Assembly (NCBI GenBank): GCA_029863385.1 | Contig: JAOTVU010000027.1 | Span: 1 to 37,577, forward strand | Length of the DNA: 37,577 nucleotides | Source: Acidimicrobiia bacterium | Lineage (GTDB): Bacteria; Actinomycetota; Acidimicrobiia; Acidimicrobiales; SZUA-35 | Direction of reading: 5' to 3' | Shown here: positions 24,401 to 30,722 of the stretch, one piece after another | How the letters are laid out: every line of letters begins with the position of its first letter | How positions within the stretch are numbered: the first letter of the stretch is position 1 | The notes under the pieces: model-generated | The model's database searches: none | What the model was told of the DNA's origin: nothing | What the model saw: the letters and a program-made list of their open reading frames with translations, nothing else | Translations under genes and position numbers: made by a program

Positions 24401-26412
24401 CGCACGTTCACCACGCCCGGCGGGGCGAGTCGCAGGCCCTCGCCGGCGGTTCGTGCCCCCCGGAGGATCTCGAGCAGGATGGCGATGAGCACCACCGCCA
24501 CACCCACGTACGGCATCCACTTCCTCCAGAAGGGCCGGTCGACCGGAGCGTCCACCCTCTGACCGGCTGTGATCGCGCTGGCCTCGTCGATCGATCCGAA
24601 GCTGCCCCGCTTGAGTCGGAGCCCGGTGTCCGCGGCGTCGATCTCCGAATCCTTGATCTCGACGATCCCGGCATTCGAGGCCACGACACCGACGTCGACG
24701 TCGGAGATGCGTGCGCCGACGATCTCGACCGCCGTCCGGGCCTCGATCCCGACCGGGGCCGAGCTGATCTCGACGTTGCTGATCGAGACCGGCGCCGCGT
24801 CGGCGATGATCGCGGGACGGGTCGTGTTGGTGATCACATTGTTGACGATGGTGACGTCGGAGGCGCCGCCGTAGGCGTGGATGCCGCTGGCATTGGCCTC
24901 CAGGTAGTTGCCCTCCACGTGGATGCCGGTGGTGCCGACCTGGCTGAGCCGGATGCCGGTGCGGTTGCCACGGACGGTGTTGTTCAGGATCTCCCCCTCA
25001 CCGGAGGCGAGGTAGACGATCCCGTCCTTCTTGTTGTTCTCGACGATGTTGTTCTCGATGAGCACTCGATCGGACGCCAGGTCGACGACGATGCCGTTGC
25101 CACCGTTGTTGTACGAGTGGTTGTTGCGCATCACGCTGTCGCTGACACCACGGGAGAAGATGAGGCCGTGGCTGCCGTTGCCGAAGGCCACGTTGTTCTC
25201 GACGACAAGTCCGGTGCTGTAGTCGTGCGGGTCGAGGCCGTAGTAGACGTTGTTGGAGAAGGTGTTGCCCTCGAACACGATGTCCCGGGCCTCGAAGGTG
25301 TAGACGCCGAACCAGTTCTGGTCGTACAGCGTGTTGATCGTCGAGCCCGTCGTTCCTCCCGTTCGCCAGGAGGTTCCGTAGGCGCCGGAGCGGTCGCTGC
25401 CGAGTCCGATGATCTCCGAGTCGAGAATGTCGAGGCGGGAACCGCGTTCGTAGAGAATGAACGCCCGTCCGTCGTCGGTGTTGGTGTCGATACCACCCCG
25501 GTTCGGATCCCAGGAGGTGATTCGCACATCCTGGATCAGCGCCGTGGCACCGCGACCACCCAGGAAGACATCGGGCCGGGTCGAGAAACGGACCTCGCTG
25601 ACCTCAGGCGAGGAGATGTCGAGTGATGTGCCGCCCAACTGCACCAGGGCGGTGTCGATCATGAAGACGCCCTCGGCCACCTCGACCATCCAGTCCGGGT
25701 CGTCGACGGCCTCGACGACGTCGGCCAGCGACACCGTTACGGAGGCGTCGAAGGGCACGCTCTTGTAGATCGAGCCCCCCTGGAGGAGCACCACGGCGTC
25801 GAGGTAGACCAGCGTGGCCCGGAGGCCCGTGGGGAAGTTTGCGCACGGAAAGTTGATGATGCGGAACGGGCTGTAGGGCAGCAGCTTGCGGTTGGGATCG
25901 GTGCCGTTGTAGAGCTCATCGGTCTCACCCGTTCGTTCCCCGGGCAGCGTGCAGATCCGCGGCGCCAGCGGATCGACGGCCGCCGGAGTGGCGGTCGAGC
26001 CGTTGGACGAGGCAGCGTTGCCCGCCCCGGTGATCGGCTCCGAACCGATGGCGGCCGACTGAGCGCTGTCGGCGGGATCGACCACGGCCAGCCCTCCACC
26101 TCGGGTCTGGCCGACGACGATCGCACCGGTCGCCACGGCGGCGAGAACGAGACCGATTACCGAGGGTATGCCGACCCCGCCGCGGACGACGGGAGCGGCC
26201 GGCACGGCACCGGCATGAGGATCCGCGGTGTGGCCGACCGTCTCGGCCGGAGGGGCGGGACGGAAGAGCCGACGGAGCCGCCGCAGCGGCCGATTCGCCT
26301 GCTGCTGAGCGAGCCGTCGCCGGTCGTCATCGGCGACCTGGGCCGATGACCAGGGTTTGACGGCAGGTGTCTCGTCGGCAGGCGTTGACGAGCGCTCGCG
26401 TTCGTCGGTCAT
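24397..26412 (-). CDS. algG: AlgG-like mannuronan C5-epimerase homologue, membrane-anchored
   Basis: A 671-residue protein. A ~79-residue basic cytoplasmic region and TM segment (about 82-101) precede an extracellular right-handed beta-helix (about 185-620) and a second TM segment near the C-terminus (about 640-660). The core matches AlgG as I remember it: GVYTFEARDIVFEGNTF (369-385), YGLDPHDYS (391-399), HGLIFSR (415-421), and N-rich rungs with NGIVVDLAS and DGIVYLASG. DPHD is required for mannuronan C5-epimerase activity in Pseudomonas AlgG, which is periplasmic. Here the helix would lie outside the cell membrane between two anchors, an arrangement I do not know from Pseudomonas. Predicted role: converting D-mannuronate to L-guluronate in the nascent polymer. 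ATG overlaps the alg8-like stop. Confidence 0.72.
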   Translation of the reverse strand: MTDERERSSTPADETPAVKPWSSAQVADDDRRRLAQQQANRPLRRLRRLFRPAPPAETVGHTADPHAGAVPAAPVVRGGVGIPSVIGLVLAAVATGAIVVGQTRGGGLAVVDPADSAQSAAIGSEPITGAGNAASSNGSTATPAAVDPLAPRICTLPGERTGETDELYNGTDPNRKLLPYSPFRIINFPCANFPTGLRATLVYLDAVVLLQGGSIYKSVPFDASVTVSLADVVEAVDDPDWMVEVAEGVFMIDTALVQLGGTSLDISSPEVSEVRFSTRPDVFLGGRGATALIQDVRITSWDPNRGGIDTNTDDGRAFILYERGSRLDILDSEIIGLGSDRSGAYGTSWRTGGTTGSTINTLYDQNWFGVYTFEARDIVFEGNTFSNNVYYGLDPHDYSTGLVVENNVAFGNGSHGLIFSRGVSDSVMRNNHSYNNGGNGIVVDLASDRVLIENNIVENNKKDGIVYLASGEGEILNNTVRGNRTGIRLSQVGTTGIHVEGNYLEANASGIHAYGGASDVTIVNNVITNTTRPAIIADAAPVSISNVEISSAPVGIEARTAVEIVGARISDVDVGVVASNAGIVEIKDSEIDAADTGLRLKRGSFGSIDEASAITAGQRVDAPVDRPFWRKWMPYVGVAVVLIAILLEILRGARTAGEGLRLAPPGVVNVR

Positions 26413-28373
26413 GCGCCCTCCTCCTGATCGAACCGCTGCTGGGCTTTGCGACGCCCCCGAAGAGGCAGATCGACGAGTTCGGCCAGCAGGGCGTCGACCA
26501 TCTCCTCCTTGTTCTGGTAGGGGGAGTTGGGGTCCTCACCCTCGCCCGCGACGTCATCGGACTCAGCGGTCCGGCGAGGTAGTTGCCGGGTCACGGCGGC
26601 CATGGCCTCAGCGAAGCTCGTCGGTGCGGCGATTCCCTGAACCGGACTTCCGGTTGGAGGGGCAAGACCTCGAACGGGACTGCCGGTTGGCGGCGGCGCC
26701 TCGAGCCGGGCCGGTACGTTGGTCTCGGCCTGCGGTTCGGAGGGAACCTCGACCTCGACTTCGGCCGCAGCCGGTTCGGTCGATTGGTCCGGAGGATCGA
26801 CCTTGGTCGGAATCGGATCCGGGTCCCACGTCCTGTCCTCGGTCGGAATCGGATCCGGGTCCAACGTCCTGTCCTCGGTCGGAGGATCAGCCGATACCTC
26901 GCGCCCGACTACAGGCTCGACCGGCGCCGGCGGCTCGACAACAGGCCCGGTCGGAATCTCCGGCTCGACCGGAGCCGGCGGTGGACCTGCTGCAGATGGG
27001 GCTGCCTCAACGGGAGCCCCTGGTGCCGTCCAAGGGTTCACCTTCACCGGGAAATCGGGCCGAACGGGCCCGAGAGCCGGTCCGGCGACTGCGGCCCGGG
27101 CCTGAGGACCGGGACCAGAACCGTGTTGCGAAGCTGCGACCGAGGCGCCGACCAGAACCCGCTGCTCATCGTTGCGATCGGCGGTGACCGGCGCCGGCTC
27201 GTCGTCGCCGGTCCGCACGATCTCGCCGTCGATGACCTCGACCTGACGGGTCAGCCACCGCTGTTTGCGAACCGTCAACAAGGCGTAGATCTTCACCAAC
27301 GCCACCGCAAACGACACGAGCACGAAGATCGGGATGATGAAGAAGTGCAACGGCTTCCGGTGCAGGTGAGGTAGGTGTTTGGCGGCCCGGCTGATGATCC
27401 ACCAGACCGTCAACGCCGACACGAGACCCCAGTTCAGGTTGATCAAGCCCCAGGTCATGTAGGCCGGAGCCACCATCAGCGTGAACGACGCCACGGCCTT
27501 GTCGATCGTGGTGAAGGCCAGGAACTTGTGACGGAAGATCCACCGGCGCTTGAGGGCCCGGAGATCCGAGCGCCAGGTGTTGCGGGACCAGCGCAGGCGC
27601 TGCTTGAAGAACGTCGACGGATCGGGTGGAAACGTCGACCACACCCGGGCGTTGCGCTGCATGTAGGTCTGATGGCCGCGTTCCAGGATCAGCGACGTCA
27701 GCCGCTTGTCCTCACCGGAGTTGCAGGGCACGCCGAGGAACTTCTCGCCCATGAAATCGTCGCTGACCTCGAGCAGGAGTTCCCGGCGATAGGCCGCCGT
27801 TCGACCGGAGAGGCACGAGACGGCGCGACTGACCCGGGTCTGTGAGGCGATCTCGTCGAAGTACCGGTAGTCCAGATACATGTCATTGATGTTCTGCCAG
27901 ACGTTCTCCGGGTTGTAGACGTTCTGGCGTGTGCCGACACCGCCGATCATCGGGTCCTCGAAAGGCTTCAGGATCTGTTCCCGGGCATCGCGAGCCCACA
28001 GGGTGTCGGAGTCGACGAGAGCGACGATGGGTGAGGTGGCCGCCTCCCATCCCTTACGCAGAGCGTCGCGTTTGCCCGGTACGTCGGTGACGATGATCTG
28101 AACCGGGTAGTTGCGGGCGACCTCGATCGACGCCTTGTCGGTCTGGTCGATGACGCAGATGATCTCCGCCACGTCGTTGGCCAGCCACGATTCGATCGCC
28201 TGGCGGAAGAGCTCCGGATCCTCCTGATACACCGGGGTGACCAGGCTCATCGGCTCCACGTGGTCCGACTCGTAGCTTCGGTACAGCACCGCCGGAATGC
28301 GGCGCACAAGCCACGACAGCCAGCGAATGAGACCGATTACGCCAAGCGGAATCAGGACAATGACGTCACCCAC
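26409..28373 (-). CDS. alg8: Alg8-like processive family 2 glycosyltransferase
   Basis: A 654-residue membrane glycosyltransferase. An N-terminal TM segment (2-22) precedes a GT2 domain with DSDTLW (121-126), SGRTAAYRREL (189-199), a GED acceptor motif (220-222) and QRLRWSRNTWRS (258-269). Three or so C-terminal TM segments follow (about 292-365). SGRTAAYRR and DSDTLW resemble Pseudomonas Alg8, the mannuronan synthase, more than cellulose or hyaluronan synthases. From about 380 on it has a Pro/Glu/Val-rich, probably disordered cytoplasmic extension of ~270 residues that Alg8 lacks. It would polymerise GDP-mannuronate and thread the chain through the membrane. GTG 28373 is chosen because AGAGGA (28381-28386) lies 7 nt upstream. 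No PilZ domain is visible. Confidence 0.75.
   Translation of the reverse strand: MGDVIVLIPLGVIGLIRWLSWLVRRIPAVLYRSYESDHVEPMSLVTPVYQEDPELFRQAIESWLANDVAEIICVIDQTDKASIEVARNYPVQIIVTDVPGKRDALRKGWEAATSPIVALVDSDTLWARDAREQILKPFEDPMIGGVGTRQNVYNPENVWQNINDMYLDYRYFDEIASQTRVSRAVSCLSGRTAAYRRELLLEVSDDFMGEKFLGVPCNSGEDKRLTSLILERGHQTYMQRNARVWSTFPPDPSTFFKQRLRWSRNTWRSDLRALKRRWIFRHKFLAFTTIDKAVASFTLMVAPAYMTWGLINLNWGLVSALTVWWIISRAAKHLPHLHRKPLHFFIIPIFVLVSFAVALVKIYALLTVRKQRWLTRQVEVIDGEIVRTGDDEPAPVTADRNDEQRVLVGASVAASQHGSGPGPQARAAVAGPALGPVRPDFPVKVNPWTAPGAPVEAAPSAAGPPPAPVEPEIPTGPVVEPPAPVEPVVGREVSADPPTEDRTLDPDPIPTEDRTWDPDPIPTKVDPPDQSTEPAAAEVEVEVPSEPQAETNVPARLEAPPPTGSPVRGLAPPTGSPVQGIAAPTSFAEAMAAVTRQLPRRTAESDDVAGEGEDPNSPYQNKEEMVDALLAELVDLPLRGRRKAQQRFDQEEGA
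26806..26877 (-). repeat. 36-bp in-frame tandem repeat, two copies
   Basis: Two 36-bp units (26806-26841 and 26842-26877) differ at very few positions, and the first bases of a third copy follow. They encode a 12-residue repeat of the type TEDRT-L/W-DPDPIP in the disordered extension of the Alg8-like protein. Looser proline-rich repeats (for example PPTGSPV twice) flank it. Confidence 0.75.
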
Positions 28374-28547
28374 TATGGCATCCTCTTCGTTTCCCGCACG
28401 CGGCGCAGGACCGGCCAATGGCCACTTGAAACTCTCCCACCAGTTGGTTCTGTGATCCTCAGTTATGAGCCTCGATCGACCGGCTACACCGGCGGCAATC
28501 CGCTGAACATCGAGGCGTCAACGTGTCTTACGTTGTCTACCTAACCG

Positions 28548-28594
28548 ATTCTTGTCGGTGCTTCCGGCCCACTCAATACCCAATCCGCGGTATT
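28548..28594 (-). promoter_or_regulatory. Candidate promoter and dyad upstream of the alg8-like gene
   Basis: The gap from 28374 to 28746 has no gene. On the minus strand TTGAGT (28576-28571) and AAGAAT (28553-28548) are 17 nt apart, a weak promoter match. A dyad AATACC-8 nt-GGTATT (28575-28594) overlaps the -35 box and could be an operator. A transcript from here would have a ~170-nt leader in which CCTCGAT and ATCGAGG can pair. Nothing else is recognised in the gap. Confidence 0.3.
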
Positions 28595-28734
28595 CCACGT
28601 CGATCATTCGAGAAGTTTTGTTCAGCGACACCAACCGTTCATTCACCAGATATTCACAGGCGATCCGGCTATCACTGGTAGCCTTAGCGGCTAACAAGGA
28701 GAGCCGCTGTAACCCCGAGCCCTCGACCGCCCAG

Positions 28735-28740
28735 TAGAAT
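28735..28740 (+). promoter_or_regulatory. -10 box of a putative leaderless promoter
   Basis: TAGAAT ends 6 nt before the GTG at 28747 and no Shine-Dalgarno sequence intervenes. I see no convincing -35 hexamer. Confidence 0.4.
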
Positions 28741-28746
28741 GGACCC

Positions 28747-29406
28747 GTGAACGGCGATGGCGAGCAGGCCGAGGCCCGACCAGACGAGAGCCCCGGTGCC
28801 GAGGCCGTGACGCTTCCCTGGTCCGAACAGGGCGAGCGGGAATTCAAGGACCTGTTCGCCTCCGCGACCATCGCACTCCTGCTTGCCCTCTCGGCGGTCG
28901 GGTTCTGGAACGCGATTCGCGGGGAGGCGGGCGCGCAACTCGCCAGCGCCCTGTTCGCCCTTGTGCTGGCCACGGTCGCTGTGTTGTCGTGGTACGGACC
29001 GTTCGGCTCCGTCGGCGCCCGGGTCTCGGTCGACCATCGCGGATTGTGGATTCGCCACCAGGGTTGGACGCTGTGGCCGACCGGCACCCGCATCGAGCTG
29101 CTCGTCCCACGACATCTCCCGGCATCCGAGATCGGCATCGTCGAGGCGGTGTCCGAAGACGGACGTCGGAAGATGTGGAGCAAGTCCATGGCGCTGCGGT
29201 ACCGGGGCAAGCGGCTGGGCTGGACGCGAACCACCATCGACAAGGAATCCACCGACGCAGTGCTGATCGAGCAACGCAACCCCGACCTGAAAAGGCCGTG
29301 GTGGCTGATCAAATGCCGCCAGCACGACGAACTCGTCAGGGCACTGGAGATGGCGAGAACAAGCGGCGGCGAGGCCGGCGAACCCCTACCACCATCGATC
29401 GGGTAG
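28747..29406 (+). CDS. Two-TM membrane protein of unknown function
   Basis: A 219-residue protein that I do not recognise. An acidic N-terminus of about 30 residues precedes two TM segments (about 37-57 and 66-83) and a basic, Trp-rich C-terminal domain containing WIRHQGWTLWPTGTRIELL and RPWWLIKCRQHDELVRAL. The alternation of strands and a final helix suggests a small PH-like or DUF3093-like cytoplasmic domain, but this is a guess. It lies divergent from the alg8-like gene, sharing the ~370-bp regulatory gap. No PilZ RxxxR motif is present, so it is not an obvious Alg44 substitute. Confidence 0.55.
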   Translation: MNGDGEQAEARPDESPGAEAVTLPWSEQGEREFKDLFASATIALLLALSAVGFWNAIRGEAGAQLASALFALVLATVAVLSWYGPFGSVGARVSVDHRGLWIRHQGWTLWPTGTRIELLVPRHLPASEIGIVEAVSEDGRRKMWSKSMALRYRGKRLGWTRTTIDKESTDAVLIEQRNPDLKRPWWLIKCRQHDELVRALEMARTSGGEAGEPLPPSIG

Positions 29407-29438
29407 TTTTGCTCCCTTAACCAGCCGCTTACCGACTA

Positions 29439-29466
29439 TTGGCCGGGTCTTTGCCAGGGGTACAAT
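29439..29466 (+). promoter_or_regulatory. Candidate promoter of the GGDEF-like/sugar transferase pair
   Basis: TTGGCC (29439-29444) and TACAAT (29461-29466) are 16 nt apart. A transcript starting near 29473 would carry a leader of about 80 nt before the ATG at 29555, in contrast to the leaderless genes elsewhere in the window. Confidence 0.4.
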
Positions 29467-29481
29467 TCAGGTGACGGGCTC

Positions 29482-29547
29482 GGCTGAACCCGGTGGAGAC
29501 TTGGAAGCGGTTCAGCCCGGATAGAGATTGGCGATCGGAGGGGCCAA
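29482..29547 (+). ncRNA. Structured 5' leader, possible cis-regulatory RNA
   Basis: The leader contains a perfect 9-bp hairpin, GGCTGAACC (29482-29490) with GGTTCAGCC (29509-29517), around an 18-nt loop. A second stem follows, TTGGC (29528-29532) with GCCAA (29543-29547), whose loop holds most of the GGAGGGG ribosome binding site (29537-29543). Pairing would present or hide the site before ATG 29555. It does not match the riboswitch classes whose consensus I remember, including c-di-GMP-I. Confidence 0.35.
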
Positions 29548-29554
29548 AGGCATC

Positions 29555-30067
29555 ATGATGTTCTTCTTATTACATCCCTTTTTTCTGCTTGGCGTCCTTG
29601 CGGTGCTCACTCTGGCGGTATTCGCCGCCCGAACATCGTACGTCGACACACCCACCGTCGCGCCGAAAACCACTGACGTACTCACCCATCTGTTCAACGA
29701 GGTCGAGCGGGCCCGCCGACTGGGATATCCGCTGACCGTGGCCAGACTGATCCTCCGACCGGGCGCGTCGGCCCACACCATCGAGTCGGCTATCCGCCAC
29801 ATCGACACCGTCGTTGTCAACGACGACGTGGCCTACCTCCTGATGCCCGGATGCACCGAGGCCGGTGCCGTACTCAACCGGATTCCGCCCGACTCCAACC
29901 CGATCGCCGCCTGTTCGACGGCAAGCTTCCCTGCCGACGCACTGACGATCGGCGAGCTGATGCTCAAGGTCGGGGAGACCTCACCTTCCCGCAACGGTCA
30001 CGCGTCGCGTCGCGTCGGAACCAACACGTCACCGAGGGGCTTCGACGACAGGGCTTCGGTCAAGTGA
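29555..30067 (+). CDS. Membrane-anchored degenerate GGDEF-like protein
   Basis: A 170-residue protein with an N-terminal TM segment (about 5-25) and a cytoplasmic domain that reads like a worn-down GGDEF domain. FNEVERARRLGYPLTVARLIL (47-67; core ERARRLGYPLTVA) matches the helix/strand before the GGDEF core. IDTVVVNDDVAYLLMP (83-98) aligns with D-x-V-x-R-x-GGDEF-x-x-LLP but has NDDVA (89-93) at the signature. EAGAVLNRI and ALTIGELMLKVGE match the later helices. Diguanylate cyclase activity is not expected. It could bind a nucleotide or partner, as PelD's degenerate GGDEF does. ATG 29555 follows GGAGGGG; a TTG at 29528 is less likely. The sugar transferase begins 4 nt after its stop. Confidence 0.5.
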   Translation: MMFFLLHPFFLLGVLAVLTLAVFAARTSYVDTPTVAPKTTDVLTHLFNEVERARRLGYPLTVARLILRPGASAHTIESAIRHIDTVVVNDDVAYLLMPGCTEAGAVLNRIPPDSNPIAACSTASFPADALTIGELMLKVGETSPSRNGHASRRVGTNTSPRGFDDRASVK

Positions 30068-30071
30068 CGCC

Positions 30072-30683
30072 ATGGCGCGAGTAACCCGGCGGTATCTGTT
30101 CCTCAAGCGCATCCTCGACCTCGTCCTCCTCTTGATCGCCCTCCCCTTCGTGGCCACGGCATGCCTGGTCATCGCGGTCCTGGTCCGGATCGACTCACCC
30201 GGCCCGATCGTGTTCAAGCAGAATCGAACCGGGCAGTTCGGACGACGATTCGAGATCTACAAGTTCCGAACCATGCTCGCCAATGCCGAGGAACTCAAAG
30301 CACAGTTGGCCCACCTCAACGTGCTCGATCCGCCGGACTTCAAGATCCCCGACGATCCTCGCATCACGCGGGTCGGGCGGTTTTTGCGCAAAACAAGCCT
30401 CGACGAACTGCCGCAATTGCTCAATGTGGCCAAGGGCGACATGAGCCTTGTCGGCCCACGTCCTACCTCGTTTTCCGCATCGACCTACGATGTATGGCAC
30501 GGCCGGCGGCTCGAGGTCCCACCTGGTGTCACCGGCCTGTGGCAGCTGGGGGCACGACACGACTCCGGGTTCGACGAGCGGGTCCGCATCGACGACGAGT
30601 ACATCCACACCATGTCGTTGCGGACCGATCTCTCGATCCTCTGGCGGACGGTCGCCAGCGTGGTCACCGCCCGAGGGGCCTAG
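30072..30683 (+). CDS. Polyprenyl-phosphate sugar-1-phosphate transferase, short form
   Basis: A 203-residue bacterial sugar transferase (the catalytic core of the WbaP/WcaJ/PglC superfamily). KRILDLVLLLIALPF (12-26) is the membrane re-entrant helix. DSPGPIVFKQNRTGQFG (41-57), YKFRTM (63-68), DPRITRVG (95-102), RKTSLDELPQLLNV (106-119, with the catalytic Asp-Glu pair at 111-112) and GDMSLVGPRP (122-131) follow. It would transfer a sugar-1-phosphate to undecaprenyl phosphate to start a lipid-linked polysaccharide. The N-terminal TM bundle of WbaP-like proteins is absent. A lipid-carrier enzyme is not needed for synthase-dependent alginate, so it suggests a second glycan pathway or a hybrid one. 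Confidence 0.85.
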   Translation: MARVTRRYLFLKRILDLVLLLIALPFVATACLVIAVLVRIDSPGPIVFKQNRTGQFGRRFEIYKFRTMLANAEELKAQLAHLNVLDPPDFKIPDDPRITRVGRFLRKTSLDELPQLLNVAKGDMSLVGPRPTSFSASTYDVWHGRRLEVPPGVTGLWQLGARHDSGFDERVRIDDEYIHTMSLRTDLSILWRTVASVVTARGA

Positions 30684-30704
30684 CGCCGGCCTGCAAAGCG
30701 GCGA

Positions 30705-30720
30705 GCGGGTGGCTGCCCGC
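30705..30720. terminator. Short hairpin between convergent genes
   Basis: GCGGG (30705-30709) and CCCGC (30716-30720) form a 5-bp stem with a 6-nt loop in the 39-nt gap between two convergent genes. There is no T-run, so a terminator role in either direction is only suggested by position. Confidence 0.25.
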
Positions 30721-30722
30721 GG

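Noticed and set aside
26806..26877. 36-bp direct repeats with CRISPR-like unit length.
   Set aside because: The units abut without spacers and lie in frame inside the Alg8-like coding sequence; no cas gene is present.
28374..28746. A gene in the gap opposite or between the alg8-like gene and the two-TM gene.
   Set aside because: Frames here are short or run antisense into the neighbouring gene; the region is relatively AT-rich and looks regulatory.
29473..29554. c-di-GMP-I riboswitch in the leader of the GGDEF-like gene.
   Set aside because: The conserved core sequences I remember for this class are not present; only generic hairpins can be supported.
29555..30067. Active diguanylate cyclase.
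   Set aside because: The signature position reads NDDVA and the domain is short, so catalysis is not credible.
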